Part shown: positions 42,560 through 55,853 of the stretch, one piece after another
How positions within the stretch are numbered: the first letter of the stretch is position 1
How the letters are laid out: every line of letters begins with the position of its first letter
NCBI GenBank assembly: GCA_023374045.1
Contig: CM041776.1
Span: forward strand, 46,568,171-46,632,170
DNA from: Limonium bicolor
Lineage: Eukaryota; Streptophyta; Magnoliopsida; Caryophyllales; Plumbaginaceae
Direction: 5' to 3'
Length of the DNA stretch: 64,000 nt
Translations under genes and position numbers: made by a program
The notes under the pieces: generated by a model
What the model saw: only the letters and a program-made list of their open reading frames with translations
The model's database searches: none
Told to the model about the DNA's origin: nothing

Positions 42560-43570
42560 CAATAGCATACACTTTTAGAAGATCAAAGTCAAAATAACAT
42601 TTATTACACATACAACACAACATGTCATAGCATGTATAACAATCAAAAATATCTTTGATATACACTGTGATCCCGCAGAACCCGGTCGCGATGGACACCT
42701 TCCGTCCCCGTGCCTTTGGGAGATTAAAACAATCACATAAATTTGAGAGATTTTTTTTTTTTTTTCTTGTGAGGTTAAGTAGGAAGACTTTAATTATGCA
42801 AAGTATCCATCAACGTTTTATAAATACCAATTTAAAATCCTTTTGAAAACACACACAACTCCAAGTCCAACTTAAGCTCTTTGCTTCTTTCCTTAGTGTG
42901 GTTGTTTGTGACCACTTATAGGGAGCTTCAAGAATCATTCAACCCTGATGTGATCAGCATCAGTGTAGAACTATCCTTCCACTCCAATTTGTGTTCGGCT
43001 TCCCTTGATCACATGCAAATCAAGTTCCACCTCCCACTTCATTTTCAAGCATCATGTAATCACTCATTTCCAATTTTCTATCTTTTAAATCATTCTAATC
43101 ATGATCATAACATCTCCAAAGGATAGAACTCCGTCTATCAGTTACCTCCACTCACTTTAATCCTGTTACCTAGGGAATCTTATTCTCACTAGGTTCTATG
43201 TCGGTATCATACCCTTTCATGAATCACTATATAGTATATATATACATATATATTTTATCAAAATACAACACACCATTTCACATTTATACACTGTCGGGGT
43301 TTTTTGTTCCCCCGGGAGTTTCTCTACTCCCCACACTTGTACTATCACACACAACTGTTAACAAACACACACACTTATCACAATGGTATTCGCATCTTCT
43401 GTGCGCAATTACCACAATTAAACCATGAATGAATGTGTATGTTTACGTAACACACACCCAATCATCAAAACAATAATATAATTTTGTGCTATGCACAATA
43501 TAAGTCACATACACTACGTACACTTGTACGGTAATATACACTAAGTGGTTTTGCGCTCTACCCCCCTTAA

Positions 43571-43691
43571 AAGGGATTACGCCCACGTAATCAATCACTA
43601 AACATTGGCTTAAATGTTCTGCCGTCGTGTGAAGTTTTAACTTCCACGCGGTCTATTACACAATGGATTCTGATTAGAGGATCTTAACCAT
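43571..43691 (-). pseudogene. Possible chromodomain relic in E
   Basis: Read from 43691 leftward, the minus strand gives MVKIL, a stop, then with further stops TAWKLK, ending shortly before the inner polypurine tract. Position and the MVKIL / TAWKLK words resemble the K1 chromodomain end (MVKVLW … ATWELE). It is too short and decayed to be sure. Confidence 0.35.
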
Positions 43692-46600
43692 ATTGGCGGT
43701 TAGTTCCTAACCAAGAATTCCCATTGGAGTTGTTTAACTCTTAGTTGGTTTCGATTCTGGCCTGTTAGGCTTTTAGGCGTTAATAATTAGCCATTCACTC
43801 ATGTTCACCATGTACGCTCAACACTTGAATCACTGGTTCACTAGTTTCTGCTGCGAAACTCTAGTGACTGTAGAGCTTAATTGCCCCTTTTGTTATTCTT
43901 ACTGTATTGTACATCCCCAATTGTCACCTTCATCATGGTAACAATGGTTTCTCAACCGACGCGTGGTATCTCTTACCGTTAGCGAATTCGGTGAGTTATA
44001 CACTTTCAATTTACTGTGTATACCACTATGTATTTCACAATGATCGGCTTGTTCCCTTCCGACTTACTGTCGGTTGAGATTGAGCTACTACCTAGTGTAG
44101 TGCTCTCTCAGCTATTTCCAACATTTGGGGTATATTCCATACCGATATTTGACAGTTAGTGCTACTGTAGTCACTTACTGTTAATCATATCTCCACATTT
44201 GGTTTTGTACAAGTACTTTTTATTGGTGCGGCCTTGCATTTCCTATGCATCGGCCATTATAACATTATTCCTCCATAATTAACACGTTTCCAATTCCTAG
44301 CTATCCCACTCGATCATTACTGCGCAAGTGCAATACCAAAACACTCAGTCATACAGAGTGCAGAGGCGTAAACTCTTGACAGTAAATCCCTTATGCGATT
44401 CGCCATGGAATTCACACTGAGTTCCTCATCACACAGTACCTACCACTGGCTTATTGCCCAGTCTGTTTAATATCACTTATCTTGCATCTCCACTGAGTTT
44501 AACTCATAACTGGTCTTATTTGTTACATTATCGTTTAACAACATTTATACAACGGTCGCTTGTTGCGCACCGTGCTCTTACTCCCTGTATAACATCAGCT
44601 TATATCGTATTTATTGTCACATTAACTTCCACACATATACTTACATATTCACATTATGGTCGTCATTCATTTGGATGACCACCGAATGCTCCTGGAGCAT
44701 TGATCATTCAAGTCACAAGCCGGCATTATTCAGTTCGGTGTTTCACTTTATGCACATATACTACTAAGCTAACTGCTCTCTTCAATAATAACATTGTCCA
44801 TCCTTAACATATTTCTTGAACTTGATTCACATAACTACCGCTCCTGCGGTCTCACAATATCGAGAGGTATCCCCACTCTTAATGCAGTGGTTCGTTTACC
44901 ACTCTATTCACTTATACAACATAAACTTCTACATCAATCGAATTTATATAACATATCTTGCTTATGGCTTATAAGCCTTATTGCCTTGAGCTGGGCTCAT
45001 TGTTAGGCTGTCCACACACATTACTTCTCTGTACATATTACATGGTTTGGATCTATATTGGGCTCCATGACAAGTCGTTGCATCACGTTTCCTTTCATGG
45101 GATGCCCTTTAGGATTGTCAGTCCGTCTCCTGACAACTCATGTCTAAACTGGGTGTTAGTTTCAACCCTTGTGTTTCTGTCATGCATTTCGTGCAACACT
45201 TGTTGATGCGAACACCCTTCAAGGATTGCTCCTGGTGTTGCTAAGTTATGCTTTTACATTTAGTTCACACGTATTGATATATTGAGTTAGCCACGCCGTT
45301 CGCGTTCTTAATTGGCTTATTATCTCCTTCGTGAAGATCAACATTTCCCGGTAGTGTAGGTACTTATTCCGGATGTTTCATCCCGTTCATTGCACATTAA
45401 TGTGTCCACATTAGGCATCTGCTTGCCACGCACAGGCTGGGTCTCCGTTCCAGCTATCATGTTTATCCTGAGGAATTCTTAAGACATGTGTGATGTCTTA
45501 TATAACAGTTTGTGCCCTTCGCACTTCCTAACTCTTAAACATTTCCTTGAGAGGAATTCACTAATCCTTTTAGTCTCGTTAACTTAACTGAGTTCCTTAG
45601 CTTCAATACTATTCCTTGTAATCCTTAGCTCTTGTTTGATTTTATACTGCTGACCGTAGACGGAGTCGACTACTTCCCGTGTTTTGGACTCTACTTGTAT
45701 ACATATATGGGGTTCATACTGATACATTACTACTTACCCAACTAACCTATAATAGGTCTGTCGGGCCCACATGCTCCTATCGGAGTGCGGTCGTCCCACA
45801 ACACAGTTGGTACACTCGTAGTGTCCGTCACACGCCTAGTGAAGTATTCTGTTGTCAACTCCCTTATATTGTCCCGTGACAATATTCATTCCTTGCTTCC
45901 CGAACTTAATCGAGGGAAAGTTTATCCATTGTTGTATCCTTGTCAACTGTCCTTGATTTTACTGGTTTGGTTTAAAAGAAGGTTGGAAAGAAGTGTTGGT
46001 TTGAAAGAGAATTTGGTTTTGAAAAGAAAAGGGTTTGAATAAATCCGGGTTTAAAGAAAAATTTTCATGGTTTCACAACATCTTCTTACCTTAACCAAGT
46101 CTAGCTTCTTGCTGACTGGTGTACTTCCAATTACAAAGGTCAGGCTGTTAAGCCCTTCCATGGTTATAATGTTCACACTTAACTTCGTGGTACTTTACTA
46201 AGTACTTGTAGTGGTTATAAATTTCCCGAACAACCCTGTTATAGCAGCACTTGCTATGGCAAGTGCGCCATGCTAACTGGCTATCGGTTTAACACATACT
46301 GGTTATGGTATTGTTTTTACCCATACTGTCATCAGTGGCCTTGTTGGCCCTCACTGATCTTACTGCCTTGTCAATAACCCTTCTAGGTAACTTCTCACTG
46401 TTTTCACATGATAATCATTAACTAGGGTGTTTCCCATTCTGGGAGACCCCTTTTTCTTAGTATTGTATCCTCCTTATAGCCCGTTCCACGCACTTGTCGT
46501 GGTTACTGAGACTTGTCTCTTGTTTGGGCAATACGTTGTAGTTCCCTTGTCGGTTGGTATACCGTTGGTGTATTATTTATCAACTGTGGTCCCGTAGACA

Positions 46601-47077
46601 CTCGTCTCGGGTTTCACTAATCCACTTCTTGCCTGTTGCACGGTTGGTGCGTTGCAAACTGGTTATTCTCGACTGCTTAGCATGTCGACCCAGGTTGCCG
46701 GAAATTCTATTCCTCTATACAAAGATCCTCATTCTTTGCTATGAAATGCGGTTAACATTGTTTAGATGGAGACGTCTCCGGGATTCCCAGTTTTCGGGAT
46801 CTACCTGTGACAGGTTCTCCGTACCTTTAGAGGTACTTAATAACAGCCAGATCGGGTATTCCCGAGTAAGAGAGGACTTCCATCTCTCTGGCGTTCTTTC
46901 CCAAGTTATAAGACAGGGATTGTGGAGGGTGGGATGAATATTGTAGGTTTCCAGTAGTCACTGGTAGTTCCTAACTAGCGTATCTCTCACGCTATCACTC
47001 AACCCTTAACACAAAGTACTTAATTCCTAACTCGGTACTTCCTAGGCTCGGTAATTCAGTCATCAGAGCGATACTTC

Positions 47078-47089
47078 GCTCTGATACCA
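47078..47089 (-). promoter_or_regulatory. Primer-binding site of E (tRNA-iMet) within a hairpin
   Basis: Minus strand TGGTATCAGAGC, exact to the initiator tRNA-Met complement, five bases from the LTR. It overlaps a perfect hairpin ATCAGAGCG / CGCTCTGAT (47062-47085) with a loop different from K1's. Confidence 0.92.
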
Positions 47090-47094
47090 CTTTT

Positions 47095-50000
47095 TGTAAC
47101 ACCCCATCCAACATTTACATACTTACAATAAACTGCAGCGGAAATACAAACCTCTTCACATTACTTAATCGTTGGTGTTACACGCCGTTAGCCACCCACG
47201 TGGCTAACAAGGCTAATCCATATACATTGTACCGGTCTGATGGGCTAAATTCCCGAGCAACTATACATTATTATCCCTTTCCATTAACAACAACAACATA
47301 CACCTTATCAACTATACCGAGTATTTATAAACCGATGCCGACAACAATTTCGGTCTTACTACACCTACTGAATATATATACACTTAATTGCTTACCCATG
47401 TACAATGACTACCCGTCCTACTCTCGAACGGCTTCCAGCACTTCGTACCTGAAATAGGAAAAGAAGAGAAAGGGTGGCCCCCAAGGGGCTCAGCACCTTT
47501 GCTGGTATGGTAATCCCGCAGCCCACATGCTACCGGGCCACGCACAACTACTTGTCGTCTTAGCATGCGGTTGATTATATTTAAATCATACATGTAACAA
47601 CGAACACACATCACATAACATTCGCCTCAACGGGCTCAACAAACGGATAATATATCCTTACTTAATGAGTCACTCATGGTATACATCATCCCTAGAGTGT
47701 TCCCCTCTGATGGAGCTACTTCCTTAATAGACGACACATACCCTTAAATCGGGTTATCCTTAAACGCCTCTTATCACAAACTGGGAATCATATCCATGAT
47801 CCACACACTCCATATTATACAGCACATAACATACACTACACAACAACACTTAACAGCACTTTGCACGTTTCCACGTGCACCACATAACACCGCAATAGAT
47901 ATTGCCTCACAACAAAACACATAACATAACGGGAATGGTTCTCTTAGGAACCCACCCAAACATTGCTTACACACTGGTGAGCCTAGAGAATGTTGCCAGT
48001 CTCATGATAAGCTCGTTACATAACTCGTTACCGTCTCGTTAAATGAACGGTTAACTTAACACAAGGTGTCTCGGATATAGTGATCCAAGCACACCGAAAC
48101 AAACATAACAATAGTATGCCCCTGTGGCCCGACGTGAGTCAGTAATAGCCTTGGTTAAGCTAAAGGGAAGGTTGGAACCAAATTGGAAAACAACCATAAC
48201 ATACAGAGGGATCGAACCTGCTATGACAACGACCCCCATACTCACACGCGTGGCCGGAACAGACCGGACTCCTCACTCCCCCGTTAGCACTTGTTAGAAG
48301 TTCAACTTTGAACTTTATTAAACATTCACAAACATTGGGTTAAGTCTTGTTAGACATACACAAGGGAAGAGAGAGTCATACATTCACATACAAACATCAC
48401 ACAAACATCACATAACCAACTCACGCATAGTCTGGTTAGAACGTTCCTTAAGTCGGAAACGTTGTTACCGGATACCGTTCTCCTACGTTTACTAATAGTG
48501 GTTAACTAGCCCTTCAAGCGCATTCGAGTTACCGGTATCGGCACGTAAACATACAATAACAATAACGACTGTAAACTCGTTTCATGATTTATCTCATAAC
48601 GTGGCAAACATACAGAAAAACACATTGGCATACAAGCCGGTGTAATCCGGTAGGACACAGGTTGCAAGAAAACCATACCTGTCACCGGAGTCCACTTTAC
48701 CACGTCCACTTATGTTCCTCGAGCAATTCTCGAACAACTGATAACATTACATGTACTTTTATTAACATCGATGTAACATGATTGTTTAAATCTAATGCTT
48801 ATCTTTCTAACCATCATCACTCCCTAATGTTGGACCACTAAGTCATTGTAATTTAAACTTAATCATATAGTTAATTACTTCTCATTACACCTCATACTTG
48901 TTTACACCTCTTAAGGTCTTTACATGTCACCAAACAAGGCCTAAACACATCTAAAACCATTACCATTCAATCCCCCATCCTTAGGAGCCTTAAACAATTT
49001 TTTTTTTTCTTCATTTCTGGTCTGGACCGCCCCTCTGGGGCGGTCCCAGGGGCGGTCCACAACAGATGCTACACGTATATATTTTTTTTTTTACTTCTCT
49101 GCACTGGACCTCCCCACAGGGGCGGTCCGTAGGGGCGGTCCACTAGAACCAATTTTCTAATGTGCTTTTCTCCTCTTTCTGAACTCCAAATTCATCCCAT
49201 TTTTCCTATGCTTTACACATGTTCTCCACATGTTTTAACATCTTCTGGGCACACTTAAACCCTCTCGAAGCATCCCAAAAATTCCTTAAACTTTTACTCA
49301 ACTTTTACTAAGTCCTTAACACTTAGAACATTTTTTTCTTACACTTGTAACTTGTATTCTTGCCTAAAACTTCACCTAACCAAAGTACTCCCTCACTACC
49401 TTATACCACTCTTTTAAACATCATTTGCACTACACTCATCCCCTTTAACACACTCCTCAAGTCTTTCCCACAAGTTCATAATTAAACCTTCACAAGGTGT
49501 TACACTTTCATTGTTCACCAACTTTGCACAAGACTTTACGACACCTCCACCATCACCTTTGTATCAAGAAATCATCCATTAGTTCCCTAAATCTCCAAGA
49601 CTATGCCTAAGGCATCTTAACACTAAGAACACCTTAATTCACTTTCTCTTCACCATCTTAACACTTAAAAATTCCTAGTACCTTCTAGGTCATAAATCTC
49701 ATTACAACACATAAACTCTTTTGTTTATCAACTAAATTTTGCCATAGCTTCCCTTGTATCACCTTACACCAAAACACTTAGGTTTTTACCTTATTCCATT
49801 CAACATACCTAAAATCCATCAAACACATTTTTATACACAAACTTCACACATTAAGCACTACATCACAATATAGTGCATAACTTAAATTGCTTGGCACTTA
49901 GGCCCTTAAATAACATGGCTCTTAGGCCCTTAAATAACATGGCTCTTAGGCCCTTAAATAACCATAAACATAACACTGAATTTCCCACATAAGTATGCCT

Positions 50001-51603
50001 TTGACCTGCAAATACATACACCAATACATATGTTCTTTTACTAGTCTCCTTGAGAGTATTTTACTAGCTCATTTGCCATTGGCTCCTTAGGTATTTTATT
50101 AAGCAAATCAAGCTCATTTTTCCTAAGGCATTTAAACTACATTGAGATAGCTTTGTTTACCTCTTTTCCTCACAAATTTCTTTCTTGTTTCCTTGTAAAA
50201 CCGGTAGGGCATTTGGTCCCTTTTCAACTATTAAACATTATACAAACAATAGAATGAGTATTCAAGCATATGCTTCACCTCATTGTAAAACCCTAGTTAC
50301 ACATATTGTTTAACACATTAAGGTAATTGTTTTACCTTGGAATTGGAAGAGAACTTGAATAAGTATCAAGAGGGACTCCTCCTAGCCCTTGGAAGATTCA
50401 TGAAGCTAAAACAAGCAAGGTAAATACACCATGGTGAGGTGAATTTTCGGTCAACATGAAAACATGGAGGAAACATGGATTTTCTTTGAGTTCCCTTACC
50501 TAGAAGCAAAGGAGAGTAATAATGTGTAGAAATACAAGCTCAAGCTCCACCAATGGTGATTCTCCATGGCACCAAAATTGAGCTCTTGAAGATTTGAAAA
50601 GGTAGAAGTGTAGAGCTTGACCTAACTAAGACAAATATGGTCTTAGAATTTGATTTGGAGCATGGAGTTGGATTTGGCAAGGAAATGAAGATGGAGAAGG
50701 GAGGGCTGTTGCAAATCGTAAATGGAGGAAAGGAGAAGGTGAAGAACCGTGTGAAATGAAAGAAGAGAAGGAAATGAGAAGATGAGTTTGCTTTTTGGAG
50801 ATATTTATGTTATAAAGCAAAATAGTACTTTACTTTAAGTTTTACTTTACTTATTTGATTTCTTTTACAACTTGGTGACTCACTTACTACAAAAACCGGC
50901 CACCATTTAGTTAGAAGGGTAATATAGTCTTTATTGACTCATTTAATTACTTATAACATCATATGTTACAAACTAGCTTATAAAAATCACTATTCACTAA
51001 CTAAGGCACATAGAAGTGAAATTTTTGATTTCCCACTAATATAGCCACCCAAATGTGATACTATATAGTACACATGTTAATTAAAGAGTAATGATGGACA
51101 TTTAGCCATTCAAAACTCATTTACAAGACAATTTTTCAAAAACGTGCTTTAAGACTCCTTAAAGCACATTTTGTGTTTTAACTTGTTTTCAAGCTTGGTT
51201 TTCTTTAGTAATTGATTTAATATGTTCATTAACATATTTATAAGGTATAAGTATGACCATTAGGTCTTATACAAATTTATCCCAAGCTTAGAGCACATTT
51301 TTGCTCTTTTTGACTTTAAGGTATTTTCTAGTGTTTTGTTTGGTTTCATTGTCTACCAAGGTTTCCTAAGGACTTATTTAGCCTTATTAAATCATAATTA
51401 AATGTTATCCAGTCTTGGTAGGCTCTTTGGGTCCTAACCAAGTTCACTCATAGCTTAGAGCATGTTTTTGCTCAAACTGTGTCTTAATGCTTTATTGCAT
51501 TTATTATGGTCTAAATTGTTCACTGATGTTACTAAGGCACTTTTTAGCCTTTACATACCATAGTTTGATATTTAAACCACATATCAAGGTTTGGGGTATT
51601 TCA
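47095..51603 (-). repeat. Element E 5' LTR
   Basis: 4,509 bp, partner of 37686-42203 with all the same internal repeats. Differences are mostly single-base indels. Confidence 0.93.
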
Positions 51604-51608
51604 ACCCC

Positions 51609-54600
51609 GAAGAGCTAAAATCGATCAACAACAGACCAGGTAACCCCTATCCTAACAATTTCAATCAGAATAATTGGAGGAACAATCAACAACCTCCATG
51701 GAGGGGTAATGATCAGTCTATAGGTAATTTTGGGTTCAATCAAAATAGACCACCTTACTTTAGACAGCAGGAGCAATCCCAAAATTCTCAAGGAGGCAGT
51801 GGTAAAATTGAGAATATGCTGGCAGAAATCCTTAAACAGGGCCAAACTACAAACTCCAGGATTGCCGAAATAGAAGCTAAACTTTCTGAACAAGCCGCTA
51901 AAAATGCTGATCAAGCTTCTATCAACCTGAGCTTAGAGAGGCAAATGAGTCAAATTTCACAACAGCTGGCACAACGACCGACGGGGTCACTTCCCAGTCA
52001 GCCTGACCCTAACCCAAGGGAGCATGCAAAAGCAGTAACTCTGAGAAGCGGCAAGGAACTAGTTTCTGATGTTCCAGAAGTTGAAGAAGATTTTAATAAG
52101 CCAGCTGAATCTCAACCTGAAGTGGAGGAAACAACGAATCCCAAGGAGAAGGAGTCTCCTGAATCTCTCACTATTAAACCCTCTCAACTCTCTTATAATC
52201 CTCCTATTCCATTCCCTAATAGACTAAAGAAAAAGAACATGGACGAGCAATATGGGAAATTTCTTAATATCTTTAAGAAATTAACTATTAACATCCCTTT
52301 TTCTGATGCTTTGTCTCAAATGCCTATGTATGCTAAATTTATGAAGGATATTTTGTCTAACAGGCGTTCTTTGCTAGAGTCTGACACGGTCAAGTTGACA
52401 GAAAGAGTATCTGCAGTTCTCCTGAAGAAGCTGCCACCCAAGTTAGGAGATCCGGGTCTTCCCATCATTCCATGCGCTATCGAGAAGGTTGATTGCGGTA
52501 ACGGTTTATGTGATTTAGGAGCAAGTATTAATTTGATGCCTTTATCTATTTTCAAGAAATTAGGTGTAGGTCAATGTGCTCCCACATCTGTTCAGTTACA
52601 ACTAGCAGACCGTTCCATAATTTATCCTAAAGGAAAAGTTGAGGACCTGGTAGTTTCTATTGATAAATTTATCTTCCCTGCTGATTTTATCATCATTGAT
52701 ATGGAGGAAGATACAGATGTACCACTAATTTTGGGCAGACCGTTTATGAGAACTGCCCGCACTCTCATTGATGTGGAAGGAGGGAAGATTATTCTAAGAT
52801 TTCATGATGAGCAGGTTGTTTTCGACATGACACGCAACATGAAGCGTCCTGCCACTGTTCAATCCTGCTTTGCTATAGATATTATTGACTCTTTAGTGCA
52901 GGAAACTATTTTAAGCAGAGAAGAAGAGGAAGTCCTGGAAAGATGTCTTATGGCATCTTGTGAAGCTAATGATGAGGATCCAGATATGGCCCTCATGGCT
53001 GAGGAGTTAAACAAAAGGCGGCCACACTTCCACAAGTACCAGCAGCAATTTGAGAAAGTCGAGCGAAGTGCTGACCGGCCAAGACCATCTATTGAAAAAC
53101 CTCCTACAGTGGAGATGAAACCTCTTCCCTCTCATTTGAAATATTCTTTTCTTAATGAACCATCGGAATTACCTGTTATAATCTCTTCTGACTTGACAGG
53201 AACTCAAGAGAAGCAACTACTGGAGGTGTTGCGCAATCATACATCAGCTATTGGTTGGTCGATAGCAGATATTAAAGGAATCAGCCCTCAGTTGTGTTCT
53301 CACCGAATCTATATGGAAGATAACTACCGACCATTGGCTCAGCCTCAGCGACGTCTTAACCCAGTCCTAAAAGAGGTAGTTAAGAAAGAGGTAATCAAAC
53401 TACTCGATGCAGGCATTATTTACCCTATTTCAGACAGTAAATGGGTAAGTCCAGTTCAGGTAGTACCAAAGAAAGGAGGAATCACTGTGGTTCCTAATGA
53501 AAAGGGTGAGCTGATTACCCAGCGTCCCACTACAGGATGGCGGGTTTGTATTGATTATAGAAAATTAAATGACGCCACTCGTAAGGACCATTTTCCATTA
53601 CCTTTCATTGATCAAATGTTGGAAAGACTAGCTGGACATGACTACTACTGCTTTCTGGATGGCTTTTCAGGTTATTTTCAAATCCCTATAGCTCCTGAGG
53701 ATCAGGATAAGACAACTTTTACCTGTCCGTATGGAACCTATAGTTATAAAAGAATGCCATTTGGATTATGTAATGCTCCTGCTACGTTTCAACGTTGTAT
53801 GATGGCCATCTTTGCTGAATATATTGAGAAATGCATTGAGGTTTTTATGGACGATTTTTCTGTTTATGGTCTAACATTTGAATCCTGTCTAGAAAACCTT
53901 GATCTTGTGCTGTCCAGGTGTGAAGAAACCAATCTGGTGTTAAATTGGGAAAAATGCCACTTCATGGTTCGAGAAGGAATCGTCCTGGGCCACAAAATTT
54001 CTTCAAAAGGTATTGAGGTAGACCGGGCTAAAGTCGAGGTAATTGAAAAGCTCCCACCACCATCTTCTGTTAGAGATATTCGTAGTTTTCTTGGACACGC
54101 AGGTTTTTATAGAAGATTCATCAAAGATTTTTCCAAAATCTCTAAACCTCTGTGTGATCTACTGGCGAAGGATGTTAAGTTCCATTTTTCTGAAGAATGT
54201 CTGAAAGCTTTTAATTTATTAAAAGAAAAGCTAATTTCTGCACCTGTCGTTGTGTCTCCTGATTGGTCACTCCCTTTTGAGATAATGTGTGACGCTAGTG
54301 ATTACGCTGTGGGAGCCGTTTTATGTCAGAAGGTTGATAAAATTCTTCGGGTAGTATATTATGCAAGTCGAACTTTAAATGATGCCCAGAAAAATTATGC
54401 GACCACAGAAAAAGAATTACTAGCTGTAGTTTTTGCTCTAGATAAGTTTCGATCTTATTTACTGGGTGGCAAAATTATTGTGCATACTGACCACTCTGCT
54501 CTTAAGTATTTGTTTGCTAAGGCAGAGTCCAAACCCAGGTTAATTAGGTGGATTCTCCTATTGCAAGAATTTGATATTGAGATCAGGGACAAAAAGGGAC

Positions 54601-54614
54601 ACAAAATGTGGTAG
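51609..54614 (+). CDS. Element D gag C-terminus, protease, RT, RNase H
   Basis: 1,001 codons from the E insertion site in frame with the gag start at 36705. Order: Asn/Gln-rich gag end with a coiled-coil-like stretch (51800-51960), linker, protease with DLGASINLMP (52512 on) and ILGRPFMRTA, RT with CFLDGFSGYFQIP and FMDDFSVYG (53844 on), RNase H with CDASDYAVGAVL and [13 protein letters not shown] (54485 on). It ends at a TAG (54612-54614) caused by a 1-base loss near 54600, in the stretch leading to VVADHLSR. All catalytic motifs that I can see are intact, making this the best-preserved polyprotein in the window. Confidence 0.94.
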   Translation, partial: EELKSINNRPGNPYPNNFNQNNWRNNQQPPWRGNDQSIGNFGFNQNRPPYFRQQEQSQNSQGGSGKIENMLAEILKQGQTTNSRIAEIEAKLSEQAAKNADQASINLSLERQMSQISQQLAQRPTGSLPSQPDPNPREHAKAVTLRSGKELVSDVPEVEEDFNKPAESQPEVEETTNPKEKESPESLTIKPSQLSYNPPIPFPNRLKKKNMDEQYGKFLNIFKKLTINIPFSDALSQMPMYAKFMKDILSNRRSLLESDTVKLTERVSAVLLKKLPPKLGDPGLPIIPCAIEKVDCGNGLCDLGASINLMPLSIFKKLGVGQCAPTSVQLQLADRSIIYPKGKVEDLVVSIDKFIFPADFIIIDMEEDTDVPLILGRPFMRTARTLIDVEGGKIILRFHDEQVVFDMTRNMKRPATVQSCFAIDIIDSLVQETILSREEEEVLERCLMASCEANDEDPDMALMAEELNKRRPHFHKYQQQFEKVERSADRPRPSIEKPPTVEMKPLPSHLKYSFLNEPSELPVIISSDLTGTQEKQLLEVLRNHTSAIGWSIADIKGISPQLCSHRIYMEDNYRPLAQPQRRLNPVLKEVVKKEVIKLLDAGIIYPISDSKWVSPVQVVPKKGGITVVPNEKGELITQRPTTGWRVCIDYRKLNDATRKDHFPLPFIDQMLERLAGHDYYCFLDGFSGYFQIPIAPEDQDKTTFTCPYGTYSYKRMPFGLCNAPATFQRCMMAIFAEYIEKCIEVFMDDFSVYGLTFESCLENLDLVLSRCEETNLVLNWEKCHFMVREGIVLGHKISSKGIEVDRAKVEVIEKLPPPSSVRDIRSFLGHAGFYRRFIKDFSKISKPLCDLLAKDVKFHFSEECLKAFNLLKEKLISAPVVVSPDWSLPFEIMCDASDYAVGAVLCQKVDKILRVVYYASRTLNDAQKNYATTEKELLAVVFALDKFRSYLLGGKIIVHTDHSALKYLFAKAESKPRLIRWILLLQEFDIEIRDKKGHKMW

Positions 54615-55077
54615 CTGATCATCTGTCCAGAATGGAGGCATCTGATGATGGGACTCCCATAACGAGTCCTTCCCTGATGAGTCAGCATTTGCAGCTGAAG
54701 ATGTTGAGGATCCATGGTTTGCTGATATCGCTAAATACCTTGTTAGGAAGATTGTTCCAGCTGATATGACTTATCAGCAGAGAAAGAGGTTCTTTTCCAT
54801 TGTCAAACATTATTTTTGGGATGACCCTTATCTGTTTAAAGTCTGTGCAGATGGTATCATTAGGAGATGTGTCCAGAAGTCAGAGGTCAGAAACATTCTC
54901 CTCCATTGCCATTCCAGAGAAGCCGGTGGACATCATGGCGCCACTCGAACCGCTGCAAAAATACTAGAATCAGGTTTTTTCTGGAACACCCTTCACAAGG
55001 ATTGTCATGCGTTTGTTTCGACATGTGATCGGTGTCAAAGGCAAGGTAATCTATCTCGTCGAATGAGCTACCACTGA
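54615..55077 (+). pseudogene. Element D RNase H-integrase junction and zinc domain
   Basis: After the frame slip the sequence reads the connection segment (DPWFADIAKYLVRK), then from 54766 TYQQRKRFFSIVKHYFW and the HHCC domain (HCHSREAGGHHG … CDRCQRQG). A second 1-base slip near 55062 creates TGA at 55075-55077. Confidence 0.88.
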
Positions 55078-55082
55078 ATAAC

Positions 55083-55853
55083 ATGTTAGAAGTTGAGCTA
55101 TTTGACGTCTGGGGTATTGATTTTATGGGTCCCTTCCCAAACTCTTTCGGTAATCTTTACATCTTAGTAGCTGTTGATTATGTTTCAAAATGGGCGGAAG
55201 CCCTTGCCTGTTCTACTAATGATGCTAAAATTGTTGTGAAGTTCCTGAAGAAAAATATTTTCACTCGATTCGGCGTTCCTCGAGCCATAATCAGTGACGG
55301 TGGCTCCCATTTCTGTAACCGCCAGTTTGAAGCACTATTAAAGAAATATGGGGTTCGACATAAGGTTTCCTTACCCTACCATCCTCAAACAAATGGGCAG
55401 GCCGAAGTGACGAACCGAGAGCTCAAGTGGATCTTGCAAAAGACGGTGAACTCTTCTCGAAAGGATTGGTCACTTCGATTAGATGAAGCGCTCTGGGCCT
55501 ACCGCACTGCTTTCAAGACACCAATTGGCATGTCTCCCTACAAGTTGGTTTTTGGGAAGGCATGCCACTTGCCTGTGGAATTAGAATACAAGTCATATTG
55601 GGCCTTGAAAGCTCTTAATTTTGACCTACAGCAAGCCGGTGATAAACGCAAGTTCCAGTTGACAGAGTTGGAGGAACTCAGGAACGAATCTTACTGAGAA
55701 TGCTGTAATATATAAGGAACGTACCAAGCGCTGGCATGACAAGATGATTGCCAATCGATGACAAGATGATTGCCAATCGGGAGAACTCAAGGTGGGGGAC
55801 CAAGTTTTACTTTTCAACCCAGGCTCAGATTCTTCCCAGGTAAGCGAAATCAT
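55083..55853 (+). pseudogene. Element D integrase core and C-terminus
   Basis: 55083-55697 is open: [21 protein letters not shown] and [12 protein letters not shown] give a complete DDE triad. Near 55690 an extra base shifts the frame. Just after, a duplicated run of about 20 bases (TGACAAGATGATTGCCAATC, twice from about 55738 to 55778) adds a further lesion. The end of the C-terminal domain is degraded. Confidence 0.88.

Larger units (their letters stand above)
42204..47094 (-). other. Element E internal region, noncoding
   Basis: 4.9 kb with no ORF that I can assign. Plus-strand TCTACCCCCCTTAA (polypurine tract in element sense) occurs at 42205-42218 next to the LTR and again at 43557-43570. 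Between them are six short GGAC-N6-GTCC repeats (42327-42559). From 43571 to 47077, where K1 has gag-pol, the sequence is open in no frame beyond 127 codons. I recognise at most a chromodomain remnant at its start. Confidence 0.75.
37686..51603 (-). mobile_element. Non-autonomous chromovirus-type element E (LARD-like)
   Basis: 13.9-kb minus-strand element with 4.5-kb LTRs (37686-42203, 47095-51603), a perfect tRNA-iMet primer site and two polypurine tracts, but an internal region of 4.9 kb without coding capacity. This is the layout of large retrotransposon derivatives moved by enzymes of a relative. The leader next to the primer site resembles that of K1. The LTRs are near-identical, so insertion was recent although the internal region has long lost its genes. 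Confidence 0.9.

Noticed and set aside
44454..46937. ORFs of 66-127 codons in E's internal region
   Set aside because: No recognisable domain, no common strand with the element (which is on the minus strand), and no match to K1 proteins that I could see.
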